Source of the DNA: Dactylellina haptotyla
Lineage: Eukaryota; Ascomycota; Orbiliomycetes; Orbiliales; Orbiliaceae
Reading direction: 5' to 3'
Assembly: GCA_031310005.1 (NCBI GenBank)
Contig: CM062386.1
Span: 186,001 to 250,000, forward strand
Length of the DNA: 64,000 nucleotides
Shown here: positions 45,291-58,426 of the stretch, piece after piece
Layout of the letters: the number at the start of each line of letters is the position of its first letter
Numbering within the stretch: the stretch's first letter is position 1
Program-made: the position numbers and the translations under genes
Notes under the pieces: model-generated
Seen by the model: only the letters and a program-made list of their open reading frames with translations
The model's database searches: none
Told to the model about the DNA's origin: nothing

Positions 45291-46872
45291 TTCGAATCTG
45301 TGTATGTGAAGCGAGGGTGTTGTTTTTGTGGTAGGACGGAAGATGTCTTCTCTCGCGATTAAAAGAGAGAAATCAGAGAATTATTGGCTTTTAAAAAAAG
45401 AATAATGAAAAGAAATGAAAATGACTTTCCCCTGTAGATTTAGCGATCGGGCCTCGACGAAGAAACCGATACCGCCTGACCTTTATATACCATGGGATTT
45501 AAAATACCACTCAGAAGCAGCAAGTTCAACCTCGAAGTGTTGTCCCAATCCTTGAAATTGCCTATTTCGACACAGCACTCGTCCCAATGAAGACTAACGG
45601 CGGACCTCGGCCTCGCTCTCTTAGCCATCCCACAATATTGTCCTGTCGACCCGGCTGGTCGGGTAGCGTGGCTCAGTTCAGCCGAATAACGGTTTTAAAA
45701 GCAGTAATAACTTAATACTTTTTGCATAGAAAACTTGCTCTCCAGTTGACTCGTCAAAATGGTCGGCGGGCGCCAGCTGTCAAAACTCTCCAGCCGAGTC
45801 CGCCAAGCATTGTCGCTGTGTGGTCTGGCCCAGCGCATACGCTTCCCAATACTGTTCTCAAGATAGCTTCTCGGATACGCCGTGCTATTTTGCGATCGTA
45901 TTGGCGAGTGGCAGCTCGGATATATGTTGCAAGCATTCACACGACCGTATTTTAGCGGTGTTCGCTCGGATAATTTTGTGCGCATAACCATCAGGGTCTA
46001 CGCAATCATACATAATGTTTCTTTCCTTGCGAATACTTTTGTGAGTTTTTCTCCGGGTTGGGATGCGAAGATGTGTGTTTTGGATATATGCGATCCGATG
46101 TACACGTTCTTGTACCATGCTACAAGCCGGGAATACTGCCGGCTGGTATTCGGCATCTTGAGTGCCGATTCTGTTTTCATCTGGTTAGAGTTAGCCGGTT
46201 CTGTTTCATGCGGCGCTAGTAGGTAAGCGCTGGGTCCATGGAAGCTCACTTTTATAATTGAGATGATATTGATAAAATCGCGTCCCCAAATTTCAATAGT
46301 CTATCTGCTATTGGTTAGAACATACGGTGCCGATCTGGATTTATGGTAGCGAGATATTGGAGAATTGGGGACGAAATAATCATTTGCCAAATGTTGCATG
46401 TTACATACTATATATGGTCAACTAATATCAATATGCCACAGCTATGTTATAGTTTCGAGTTATTCTATTGTTTGGTTAAATTAAATAGACTGGGCGAGAA
46501 AACACCTAGGTAGTAGGAGCACGATTTCAGAGTAGAGTTCTGACTGTAGGCAACTAAGTCAGTCGCAGACTCGAAGGAAATGCTGTTTAGATATGAGCGC
46601 AGCATCCACCACTTGAACTTAACCACCTTAAGATCTCACACACTCAGCGTTGCAAAAGCCCAACGATAATCTACGGTAAACGCCTCAGCAATTGAAGACC
46701 CCCAGCCTCGAACTAAAAATACGATTCCTAGAGCTCTGAAAGCCTTGAATACATATCTTCTGTCTACAACCTTTCCTTGATACTTGCTCAGGTGTGTCGT
46801 GAAGACTGGTATAGCTATCATAGGCCATTCACTAACATCTACTTTTCAATTTTCTAGACATCAGTCGCTAAA
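45291..46872. other. Intergenic region (divergent promoters)
   Basis: Between divergent starts of the PhiA-like gene and the small secreted protein at 46873. Short chance frames only; no gene recognised. Confidence 0.55.
45482..45489 (-). promoter_or_regulatory. TATA box of PhiA-like gene
   Basis: TATATAAA on the minus strand, about 190 bp upstream of the ATG at 45290. Confidence 0.45.
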
Positions 46873-47250
46873 ATGAAGAGCCTCACACTTCTACTTTTGC
46901 TTCCAGCCACCCTGTCCTATCCGATCATTCGCCGCCACACAGCCCTCGATGCCCTCGCGGCAACCGATCCTCTCTACATTCCAGATATAAATCTCAAACC
47001 ACCTGCTCGTGCAGTAGCCAACGTTGAAGGAACCAGCGCTGTTGAAGAGGGTGGTGGAGGTGCTCCCCTAGCCGGTGAAATTGTTGGTGCACCTTATATT
47101 CAATACCCACCTCATAAAACAGCCAATCCTGTCATCGCAGTTACCGATCTGACTGGAGCAACTGCCAATCCGATCATTGTGGCCATTGATCCAATTGAAG
47201 AAAGCACCAAGCCTGGCGCCGTTTACGCTCGACCACCAATATCTATCTGA
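46873..47250 (+). CDS. Small secreted protein, cysteine-free
   Basis: 125 residues, one exon. A signal peptide (MKSLTLLLLLPATLS, cut near YPIIRR) is followed at once by a dibasic RR that a Kex2-type protease could use. The mature part has no cysteine, a Gly run (GGGGAP) and an imperfect internal repeat: TANPVIAVTD then TANPIIVAID. No domain recognised. The signal peptide, ATG context (GCTAAAATG) and clear 3' end support a real gene; the function is unknown. Confidence 0.65.
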   Translation: MKSLTLLLLLPATLSYPIIRRHTALDALAATDPLYIPDINLKPPARAVANVEGTSAVEEGGGGAPLAGEIVGAPYIQYPPHKTANPVIAVTDLTGATANPIIVAIDPIEESTKPGAVYARPPISI

Positions 47251-47992
47251 ATCGAAGCTGTTCAAGCTTAGTCTTTTCATGGTTTTAGGGATGGAGTGTT
47301 TTTTCTTTCTTTCAGCTTTCAAACACCGTTAATATTGTTCTATCAAGACAAACGATTGACTGAGAAATGCGGAAATCAAGAATGTCTTGTTAAGGTTAAC
47401 AAATGATACGTTGATTTTACTTTTGCTGTTCCAACATTCAGTGCTTAGTTTATTGGCTTGAGATTTTTGCCGCCAGAGTAGTTTTATTCTAAATAAGAGT
47501 GGCTTAGGGAAAGGCAGCCCAATCTTGAATTTCAAAATATCTTTGACTGTGGAGACGTGAACTTAAACGAGGCAAGCGCGCACAAGCGCTGAGCGCGTCT
47601 AACCATCTCACACTCGGCAGCCCGACCTCATCGCATCTCCTATCTGCAGTCGACGAGTCGCCACAAAGTGCTTCCAATTTCTTTCTAATATAATCCGTTT
47701 CCCTGTTACAAAAACATCATTTATACCATCTCTGATACCTCTTCATCGTTCTTCAAATCGCTGGCCGATATTACGCGCTTCTTCGGTGGCATTTTGCCTC
47801 CGCATCCATCATACATCTCCCATCACAACCCCCGATATAACCCGCCACGTCAGTATAAAAATCCAAGGGACGCGTCTAAACCAGCAACCAACCACGCCCT
47901 GACGCCTTTTGAGCCTCACCGTATAGCTCTACATTATCACAAACATCTCAGAATACTACATCACGTCACAAAATCATCTACAGTCCAAAAAG
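47251..47992. other. Promoter and leader of TAF10
   Basis: A C-rich leader-like stretch from about 47600 runs to the TAF10 ATG. No gene seen. Confidence 0.6.
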
Positions 47993-48808
47993 ATGACATC
48001 TACACCTCTCGCCACCTCGTTCGACACGAACCCGGACACCGAACTTCTCCCGCAAGGAGCAACATCTACCGAAGATGTCGACATGACGACATCGTCATCT
48101 AACCCGAACGCAGCAGGTACGGCCGACACGTCCATGTCGACCACCGTTGCGAATACAAATTCCCTCCCGAACGGCGCCGGTGGCGTAACACTCGGCGAGA
48201 ACGGCGTACCGATAGTCAACGGTGTCCCTGTCGATGTTGAAAGGGGAGCCCCACGCCGAGAACGGAATCTACGGGAGTTTTTGGGCATGATGGACGAATT
48301 CGCGCCAATTGTACGTGGTCACCCCCATCTAACCTACCTTATGATATTTATATATACGGAAATATAAACTTCACCCACGCCGGCCCCGTCGCTTGGGAAG
48401 ACCCCCAATCTTTTTAATACAGCATAGGATTCACTAACATCGTTCTCTTTCTTGCGTAACAGATCCCAGACGCAGTCACAGACTACTACCTCTCCCTTTC
48501 TGGGTTCCACACCACGGACGTCCGCATAAAACGCCTCTTGGCCCTCGCCACGCAAAAGTTCATCGCAGATATCGCAGCAGACGCGTATCAGTACGCGCGA
48601 ATAAGGACGTCGTCATCGAACGCGAACGCGTTTACGGCTGGTGGAGCTTTGCCAGGTGCTGCGGGTGGAGGTGCGGGAGGTGGGGGTGTGGGTGGGGGGT
48701 ACGCTACCAGCGGACGGAGGGGGTCGGATGGTGCTTACCATGGATGATCTGGGCGGCGCCGTGGCGGAGTACGGAGTTAACACCAAGCGGCCGGAGTTTT
48801 ATAGGTGA
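47993..48808 (+). CDS. taf10: TFIID/SAGA subunit TAF10
   Basis: Likely three exons: 47993-48310, 48463-48655, 48711-48808, giving 202 residues. A low-complexity Thr/Ser/Asn-rich N-terminus leads into the TAF10 histone-fold: [14 protein letters not shown], spliced (GTACGT donor) to [15 protein letters not shown] and [29 protein letters not shown], then a variable loop and the conserved end [28 protein letters not shown]10 pairs with TAF3/TAF8 or SPT7 in TFIID and SAGA. The last block lies in a different frame from the preceding exon. A 55-nt intron (48656-48710, GTGCTG..ACCAG) inside a G-rich tract restores it; a frameshift error is the alternative. Reading through without splicing ends at 48747 and loses the block. 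Confidence 0.9.
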
Positions 48809-51800
48809 ATTGATGAGACATGCTGTTCCTTGTCTCGCTTTCTTTTGTCGCTTTTTCCTCGGTTTCCTTTTTTTCCGTTTCGAATAATTGATGGGGGATG
48901 CTAGAATGGTTAATTGGTTTTCTTCTCTTCTGTGCGGGGGGACAATATCATGATGTGGCGGCGGTAGTGTGGTGGATAGTATGTCGAATATGCACAAATA
49001 TGTACTTTTAGCATGTCACAGGCGTTACTACTGTTTCTTTTCTCCCTCTTCTCCTCGTCTTTTTGTTCTCCGCTGGCCGTTACCGTTGTATACATATCTT
49101 TTTTTCGGTTTATTTTATTTTTATTGTCGGATAATTGAAAAATCGTCTGGACATTCTCGATGCGGATTCGATTGGCTGCCTCGGTCCTGCATCAATTCCA
49201 TACCTGTAGGTGTGTAATAGGCACAAAAGAAACTTTTTGAGTTTGCCGACTGTGCATCTATTCAGGCTGACAGGTCGATATTTCTGATATTCTGCATGTT
49301 GTCTGTCTTTCCTGCGAGTAAGTAAAAATACCAAGGACCGCCCCTTGGAAACCATGTTGACACGAATCACGACTTCTGCGAGGGATACCATCGAATAGAT
49401 GACCCGGGATTGAACCATGAGGTTGATTGATTGGACACCAACGATCGACGGTTGATGGCGGCCGGATTTGGAGAAAGCTTGCAAGCTTGCTCGAAAACCT
49501 GCATCACTAAATGGGTTCTAGAATTGAGGGTGTGGGTACCTCTAGCTGTCAGGTACGTAATTCGATCGAGTAGCTGGTTTTCTGGTTTCGGTGCTTTTGC
49601 AGTTTGTTATCAAAAAAGTGGAGAAAACCCCGATGTGACGGTGCTCATGGATCCATGGAATGGTGGTTTTCTCGTTTATAGTAAATCGAATTGCGTTGCG
49701 GACACTGCGGCTATTCGTGTAAAATAAGTAACTTGAAAGAAAAAGGCGAGCCGTGAGGGATATAATGATCAGGGTTCGCTTTTCGGCGACGAGGAGATGA
49801 TATCAAAAGAGGAAAGTGGAAACCAGGGCTTGAGTTGGAGTATGTGAAGCGGAAGTATGATTTATAAGAAAAAGGCGGATGCAAGGTGGACGCCGTTCTG
49901 AAAGGTTAGATGTGCGCGCGCCCAATTGTAGGACTTTCCAACAACTCGAGGTTCCAGGAATTCAAAATATTTTTTTAAAAAGTGGATCTCGCGGATATTT
50001 GTTATCTCGAGTTGAAAAATAAAACTATAAACATAGACGAGCTAAGAGAACGAATTAGAAGTTTGAAGCGGCTCCAGAGCTCTTGAGCTCCCAAAGCTCA
50101 TCTGATGTGCTGGGGGTTGCGGTTCTTCGCTAGTCGCGAAAAGCTGGTTTGTTTTCAGGCTAACTAGGGAGCGAGATAGCGGAATACACGGGTGATCCTG
50201 AGAGTTCCGCCTGGTCATCTTTTGCATTCTGCACATTCATCACGATAACGTAAGGTGAAGACGCGATCAGCGAAGGAAAGAGACAGATTCAGGCCTTAAG
50301 GTACCGATGAGCAAGCCCCGTGATTTTACCCCAGAACTCGGGTAGACCGGGTGACACTGGATCTGAGACCCTATCAGAGCCCAAGCCCAAAGCTCAGCGG
50401 TGATGGTGGCCAATGAGGAGGGTAGTGCTTGGCTGCTTCCCTCAGTTCGGAGAATTAGCGATAGCCATGTGGATGAATGTATGGCTGAGATGAGCTATGG
50501 ACCCGGGGCTAATCTGAGGTGGAAAAAGAGAAAAACTCCGAGGGTGGTATAGTAATTAGCAGATGAAAGAAGGGTTATTTGGTGAGGTATATTCCGAGCG
50601 ATCCCTTTTGAATCTTGTGAAAGGAACGAAAAGAGCAAGAAAGAGAAGAAGGAAAGAAGAAAAGAAGAGCAAAGGGTTAGTAACAGGTATGCAAATGTTG
50701 CGATCATCTTGCATATGAGTGGACCATTTCTTGCTGTTGGACCTTCCCGAGGACCGAGAGATGACAAGGATGAGCTTCGGTAGTAATAGCTAGCAAGCTT
50801 CAGATGTTCGAAGGAGCGAAGCAGAGGTGTTCGACAGATTTCTGGGCATTAGACGAACGAATGGCAGAGGAGAAGTAGACCGCACGAGCTTGGAACGATT
50901 ACCTATTAAATGCCTCAGCCCGGTTTGGCGCATGCAGGTCAACCATGACCAGCCAAGCAAGACAACCAGACAGACTGGACCAGACCAGATCAGAGGGACG
51001 GGGACGGGGGAGGGCACTGGTTTAATAAGTGCTGCTAAGGGTAATAATAAGACGGTGTTGGTCTTGCTGGGACGATTTGAAGGGGTGGGAAAGACAGTTG
51101 GGCCAACCAGACAGGCTGGGCTTGCAGGGTGCTTCCCCGGTATCAGAAAGGGAGAGATATCATGATGAAGAAACAAAGATTAACGCATGCATGCACTATG
51201 AGGGCAGACACCCTGGCAGAGGAGCTGATAGCTGGGGAGGACGGTATAAAATCGGAGGATATCCTCGCCCGGCAGCGTCCATATATCCCGTTCCCTCTTA
51301 TTCTAATCTATCTTATTCTCCTGCTCTTATCGTTTGATCCTTGAAGAAGCATTATCGTATCTCCTTCGATGGGCTACAGATAACACTTGACCAATTGCAA
51401 TTGAACAAGACTAAACCTATCAAGAACCTAATATTTTATTACAGAACGTTAACTTGATCCTGACTATCGGGCTTATACGCAGCATAGCAACCGAGGAAGA
51501 AGAGAAGAAAAGATAATTGAATGAAGATATATAAATAAAATAAAATATACAGAGTAAAAATACCGCATGTCCGCGTGAGCAAGAAGCATTGTTTCTCATC
51601 ATCTGTTTACTGTTATTGTTTACCGATCAGCAGCGCAACCGTCTATCGACCATCAACAACGCCAAACGACAATAACAAGCTAAACCAGCAGGGCCACCAG
51701 ACTACGACGCATCTCGAGACTACGAATATAACTAATTCCCAAGCCGATAGCTGTACCAGCTTCCCCACAGTCACCAGGTTCTTTGTATAAAAAAAAAGAA

Positions 51801-52236
51801 GGCGCTTCTGGCCTGCCTACTTTGTCGTCATACTGCCCGCAACCTGCTTTGTTCGGCCAGCTGACTAAGCTGCGCACCTGAAGAGCAAACTCTCCCCTTG
51901 CAGCTGGGTGCTTCTTCAATCCGTCTCCCTTCTCTGCTCCTCCAGCTGCTCGCTTCGCTAAGTTACGGCTCAAAGCACACGAGACAGAAAAATTTTCTGT
52001 TTTGCTTTGACTCCGAAACTAGCTCTAATTATTATAATACGCTTGCTCTGGCTGCAGCTAAAAAACAGTAATAAACCTAAAGGCTTGCACCGCAAGCACC
52101 GTCAACCGCCAATATTTTCTTGTCGGAGGTTTCTATCTTGCTCTTCCAGTACATCATCCCCGAATACGCTGAACGCAAAGCCACCGCCCGACGCTTGGCC
52201 CATGAGACTTCTCCCTCAGCTCCTGTTCTGACCTTG
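48809..52236. other. Long upstream region of inositol hexakisphosphate kinase gene
   Basis: No protein recognised in any frame. It includes a purine-rich tract near 50610-50690 and an A+T-rich patch near 51420-51560. The last 700 bp are probably leader. A strong acceptor-like pyrimidine tract ends in CAG at 52149, in phase with the kinase frame, so a spliced 5' exon is possible. Confidence 0.55.
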
Positions 52237-55200
52237 ATGCCCTCTGACCCCCCGCTGCCTTCCAATCCTGCTCCTGGCCAGCATGGCTACCGAATCCCGC
52301 TGAAATCACGAGCGTCGTCCGGGTCGTCCGTCTCCTCCTCGTCCGAATCATCTTCAAGGGTCTTCTCCGTCTTTGCAAATGTGGCGAGATGGAAGCCAGG
52401 GAGCACCACCACTACAACCACTGCAACCACAACCACGACCACTCCCCCCACAACCTCCTCGATATCTCCCTCCTCCACCTCCTCCCGGAGACAATATCAT
52501 GCGCCAGAGGCTGCCCCAATCTCTCCCACAGCTGCAACATCAACCTCACTCCCCCCGACACCCTCGGCAACCCGTCTAATAGCTCCCATTTCCGACCGAG
52601 GTGACCATCTCTCACATTTTCTCTCACCTGTGTCCGCGACACCTCCCTCGGATACCGAGAGTGCTCCGGCTGGTCTTGTCCTCCTGCCCACGCTAGCCGA
52701 ATCTGCTGCAACTCCCAGAGACGGCAGAGATAAGGCGTCCAGTGTGGTTACACCAACTCCCAACACACGCCTGCCAGCACCGCCGCTTGGCTTGGAGCTA
52801 CCGTTGCTGCTGCTCGATAAGAGCTCCTTCGACCTCCCCATCTCGCCACCGCCCTCTGTACCCCGCCGGTCACTGTCCATGCCCATGGAGGACTCTCACT
52901 CGTCGTCCCCAAGGACTCTCAAAAACTCCCACTCTATAAAGTCCATGTCTGGCTTCATCCTCCCGTCCTCCGTAACCCGCGACGGCTCCGAAGGTCTCCT
53001 CGCAGGAACTATAGGAGGCGAGGGTTTTGATAAGGCACTACCGCCATTCATTAGCCCGGCTGACACCCCAAACCGGGTCATCACTCCTGATGCGGCTGCT
53101 ACCGAGAGCCTGCGAAGTGTATCATCCAAAGAAACCCTAAAAGATGGCCGGTCCTCGGGTCGAACGTCTACATACGACTATAGTAGCCGTGCCTCCATCG
53201 ATGATCTCAGCCGGCGAGACCGTGGAATCCCACGGGCCGATACCGAGAAGCGGAAATCCAAGGTTGGCAAAGCTATTGCCGAGGCCAAGTCGGAAACTAC
53301 CTCTTCCCGAAGTAGAAAATCCAGTCAGACGCTGAGACTGTTCAAGGAAGGGAACCCTGCTGCTGATGACCGAGAACGTCGCGAACGAAAGGAGCGAGAG
53401 AAGATCCAACGCCTCCGGGAGGCCTCTAAATCTCGTGACGATGTCTTCAACATTCCCGAAGAAGCCATCGAGGTCTCTCATGAGTCCTCACGCCCCACGC
53501 TCCATTCCGGCTTCCCTTCTCAGGAATATATGAAGAGACAAACAACAGAGGAACTGTCGTTGCCTAACAAGAGATGGGAAAAACCAGCTGCCACTACTGG
53601 AGACTCTGAAGCTACTGCTGTTTCTGCACCTCATACTGCTGCAAGTATATCTGATAGTTCTCAAAAACATGCCGTCCCTGCTGCTCCTACTGCTGCTACT
53701 GCTGCTGTTCCTGCTCCCGATACTACTGCTTCTCCTCCACAAACAAGTGATACCCGTGTTCCTACTTCTACTGTTGTACCGTCTGATACATCTGTACCAC
53801 CGAAACCATCGTCGTCGTCTTCATCCGTGAATAGATCAACATCGTTCGGCGAGTCTGACATCGCCGGTGATGCTCCCAAAGCCCTGCCAGTCCAATATCC
53901 AGTCCGTGCCGGAGGACTCACTCGTTTGAGACAGCAGTCCCTGCTAGATGCTAATCTTAAAGAACCGCATCAGCCTCCTACTCCCTTTTCCGCAGTCGCT
54001 GATGAAACTGCGTCTCCAGCTCGTCAAGACAACGAGCGAGGTCCCAACCCCAAAGGCGAAAAAACCCTTACGCCCTTTGATTCCGCAGGAGAAGATGGCG
54101 AGACTCCTAAAGATGAGGATGAGGATGAAGATTCTGAGAAGGAGCAACTGTATTCCGCCTTGTACATCCCTCACAAGACCCCTTCTATAGATCCAAAGAG
54201 GATATCCTACGCCGAGGATGACGGGCTTTCTGAAGGTAGCCCTTCGTCTCCCGGTTTGCGTCTGTCAGACCTTGATCTCGACGACACGGGCCCCACAGAG
54301 TTCGAATTCGACGGGAGCACCACCCATCTAAAGGGCAAACGTCATACCTTGGATGGGAGGAGTGCCGATTTCGAGGTCACGATTCACGCATCTTCAGACC
54401 CTCCCTCGCACGGTGTCAAGCATCAGCACGAAATATCTGTCGCCGAAGTTCTCACAACTGACACGCCGATATTTGATACTAATCTCGTCCAAGAGCCTCA
54501 ATCCTTAAACCGACACGACAGTTTTGGCGAATCCGATTTCGATACACATTCTGGCTACTCCTCGTTCTCGTCTTCGCGGCGCAACTCCGATACAGAATTT
54601 TACGATTCTACAGACCACGAGACGGCGAATACCCCTACCGCAACACCGAAACAAGCTACGAAGCATCGGCATGGTAGCCATCATCACCATCACCGAGAGT
54701 CTACACTTCAAGAGCCGCAACCCCCACCACTGGGAGCTGTGGAGCTTAAGCCCTATAACCACCAGGTTGGAGGACACACCGCTCTATATAGGTTCTCAAG
54801 GAAGGCAGTATGCAAGAGTTTGAATAATCGCGAGAACGAATTCTATGAAGCTATAGAAGGGACTCACGAAGAACTCTTGCAATTCATGCCAAGGTAATCC
54901 ATACCCATTCTTCCCGGTTCCGTTTTTTTAAAAAAAATATTTGGCTAACACGACATTGTAGGTATATCGGAGTTCTGAATGTTACCTTTCGAAAACCTCC
55001 AAAGCGCAAGAAGACACGACGAGACACCGATAAAACCATCAACATGGACAAAGTGGAAGGAAAATCAGATCAGAAGATGGGAGAGAATGATGGGAAAGAA
55101 TCGACCCAGAAGTTCAATACCTTCAACAGCCACTGTGATCCTAAGGGCAGCAAGGGATCGGAAGGCGCGTCCACACAGGTATTACCGCTTCCCCAGGTTG

Positions 55201-56816
55201 TGCTGGAGAATAATCGACATATAATTCCCGAAAACCTGTTCCGATTTTCTAGCAGCGCTCCCTCGCAAAAAGCCGCCGCGAATAACACGAACGAAACACA
55301 GACTGATAGCAGTGGTACTAATATTGTGAAAGGATTCGCAGACCCAGGTTCCCCAGGTATGGATCACTTGGAGAGGACTAGTAGCTACAGTCCGAAAAGG
55401 ATATGGACCTCAACAGGGGCTACGACGGTGAACCGAAAGCTGCAAGAGCAAGTTCTTCGTGAAGTTTTTGGTGGCCCCCTTTCGCACCACCATCGACACG
55501 GCCACCCCAGACATCGTTCGCATTCTTCAATGTCGCATATGAGGCGGAGCGCAGGCCGACGGAGTAGTACTGACATAGACATTCACTCGACTTCTGATGC
55601 GACATCTAGATCGGATGAGCTGAGGAAAACCAGGTCGAGAGGGGAGGACCCTAGGCCGTCGAGCTCACACGATTCCAAGTCGAATAGCGACGTTAGTTTG
55701 AGTGCCTCGGGTGAGCCACCAACAGTTCGCAAGAAGGCACCTATCAAACGGCCGGGTATTCTCCCGCTTGCGGAAAGTGGTAGCGAGCTGTCAGATTCGG
55801 TACATGACGACGAAGGTTACAAAGGTGACATGGAAGAAGGCGAGATGTTCTCCTTTGATGAGGAGAGCGGGAGCCACCATATCGGCAGCTTTAGGGCAAA
55901 GCCGAAGTGGACGGACCGATTGTTCGAAAAGAAGGCTCTAACAGCACCCGCATCGCCAGTTGTTCGACCAGAAGATAGAAGGCAGCCCGATATGGACATC
56001 CCACATGTTCTACCAGAGTTGGAAACCCTCCACATCGAGAGCGAGGTTAAACAAGAAATCGCCGAGCCCACTGTCGAGCCCATATCTGCGGTAGAAATCG
56101 CTACCGCGGAAGCCCCTGTTGATAGAGTGGAGAAATTCCTGCTGCTTGAAGATTTGACCGCCGGGATGAAGCACCCTTGTGTGCTGGATCTGAAAATGGG
56201 CACGCGACAATACGGTGTCGATGCGGATGAAAAGAAACGACAATCTCAGCGACGGAAATGCAAGCTCACAACGTCACGACAACTCGGCGTGAGGTTGTGT
56301 GGTATGCAGGTCTGGAACGAAGATAAACAAGCCTACCATTTCGAAGATAAATACAAGGGTCGGGATATCAAAGCCGGCTCGGAGTTCCAGGCCGCGCTTA
56401 CTCGGTTCTTGCATAGTAAGGAGAACATCAAGCGCTTTGTTCCAGTGGTACTGAGGAAATTGGTCGAGCTGGAAGAGATTATCAAGTGTTTGCCCGGCTA
56501 TAGATTCTACGCGTCCAGTTTGCTCATGTTGTACGATGCTGGAGACAAGAAAAAGGAGATTGATATGCGCATCGTGGACTTTGCTAATTGCGTGACGGAT
56601 GAAGTAGACGGGATGAAGTGCCCACCGCAGAATAGACACGGTGTGGATAAAGGGTATTTGAGAGGTCTTAGGGCCTTAAGGGTCTACTTTACCAGGATCT
56701 GGAAAGATGAGATCGAACAAGGAGAAAGAGAGCAAAGGGGGGATGTTGTCATGTTTGGACGAGTCCGGGCTATTGAAGATGTAATGATGGATGACGACGG
56801 TGAGGTTTCGACGTGA
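52237..56816 (+). CDS. kcs1: Inositol hexakisphosphate kinase (Kcs1 type)
   Basis: Two exons, 52237-54893 and 54962-56816 (68-nt intron inside [12 protein letters not shown]), giving 1503 residues, larger than yeast Kcs1 (about 1050). The first 830 residues are disordered Ser/Thr/Pro/charged sequence. The kinase N-lobe starts near 835 ([43 protein letters not shown]). An insert of roughly 350-400 residues follows (with [13 protein letters not shown] and [12 protein letters not shown]), then the signature PCVLDLKMG near 1290 (P-x3-D-x-K-x-G), SSLLMLYD and metal-binding RIVDFANC. It phosphorylates IP6 to the pyrophosphate 5-IP7, which controls phosphate homeostasis, vacuoles and stress responses. 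The first in-frame ATG was taken as start; the frame is open for another 156 bp upstream without an ATG. Confidence 0.92.
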
Positions 56817-58426
56817 TCTCGGAGTTGTACATTTTTTTCTTCCCTCTGTTTTGCTTTCCTCTCGGTAGAAGGCGTTTATTGTACATACACCAGTGGTTTT
56901 GTGCCTTTTCACGTTTATGGTCTTTTTTGACTCGCTTTTATTTGTTGTCCGGTGGACAAAATGGAGCTATCTCGACAGTGTTTTTTTTTCCCGTTGCTCT
57001 TTCAGATGGCGATCGCGAGTACGACCTTTCTGCTTTTTCTTGCGACTTTCGCATCTCAACTTGCCTTTGTTTTGTTCTTGCTTTTCATCATCATCTCTTT
57101 TTATTTTGCCATGTCGGACATCATGGACGGAAATATTTATGCAAACACGGAACATGAATGGAGAAGGACGACATTTTGTACACGACAGAATCTTTTTTTT
57201 TTAATATTAAAAGCAGAGAGATATGTGATATATAAAATTGAAGTTGATAGTGTTGAGCAATGAGAATGCTATATTAAGACCGATCACGCAATTTGATCCA
57301 CGGCGGAAGCGTCGCTGCAAGACTCGCAATTTGAACAAATCTGAAGGTAACATCAAATCAGCAGAGCTCTTCAAAAAATGAAGAATGAGTTGGTGTTTTC
57401 AGAAAAATTTCAAAATTTAGTTCTGGAACAAGGGAATGCTCTCGATCTCCCCAACAAAGATCAACCTCCGAGACTTGATCTATAGACTTTTCCGCAGACA
57501 TTCTACCAGGCTGTAGATAATATTAATTACCGGTACTAGGGAGACCGTGTAATTAAAAACGACCAAGTCTACCCGGTAGCAGTGTTAGAATAATTCTCCG
57601 CGTGAACGAGGGTAGTTTCTCAGTTGCTTCGGCTGACGACAAAGTTGGAAAGTTGCATAAGAAAGTCCCCAACATTTCTGAACCCATTAAATTGTGAACC
57701 CGGTTAGTTCAGTGCCTTTTCAGGGAATGCTCATAGACATAACGCTGGAGAAAATCCACAAATGTGGTAAATCTTCTGGTTGACGAGTTTCTGTGAAACC
57801 AGAGATTACTCAAAGTAGTTTAACTTTGATATTTTGCGACATGATGGTGTGGAGCGCGCTATCACGCCACCATAGCTACAAGTTGGTGTGAAACAAGGAG
57901 CATGTATTCACTTCAGCAGCGCTAGTATATTAACCCTCGTTACATTAGATGGCTAAGATTTCAAACGAAATTCGATTGCACCCACAGGGAGTCTAATACA
58001 TAGGTATATAAGTGGTGTATCGAGACAGCCGCATCGAGGAATTGCAGTAACCGAATCTGGAAACCGAGATAGTTACAACTCGATTTGAGACGAAGAGGCG
58101 CACTGCCTCAGTTATTGACTTCTGAATCAAGTATCTTGGCAATACACCTCGACGGCTCAACAATGTGACGAACAGATTTTTCGCGGAGAACATTAGTCGA
58201 ATTGCGAATGGTCATAATAACCTATTCGAATGGTATGTAAGTTCTGATGTTCGAATTCCTGTATATATATCAGTCGAAGTTCTTTGTATATCCTTTCTCT
58301 TATCATCATCAACAATCATTCATCCATTCACTCATCCATTCGAACTATTTTCTCAGAAGAAAAAATCCAATCGTTTAAATATCCTCACATCTCATTTTTG
58401 AGCTTATATTCCAACTTTAATTCAAA
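56817..58426. other. Intergenic region
   Basis: 56817-57260 is T-rich and probably the 3' untranslated region of the kinase gene. The remainder is promoter-like for the small secreted protein. No gene supported. Confidence 0.6.
58262..58269 (+). promoter_or_regulatory. TATA box of small secreted protein gene
   Basis: TATATATA about 158 bp before the ATG at 58427. Confidence 0.4.
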
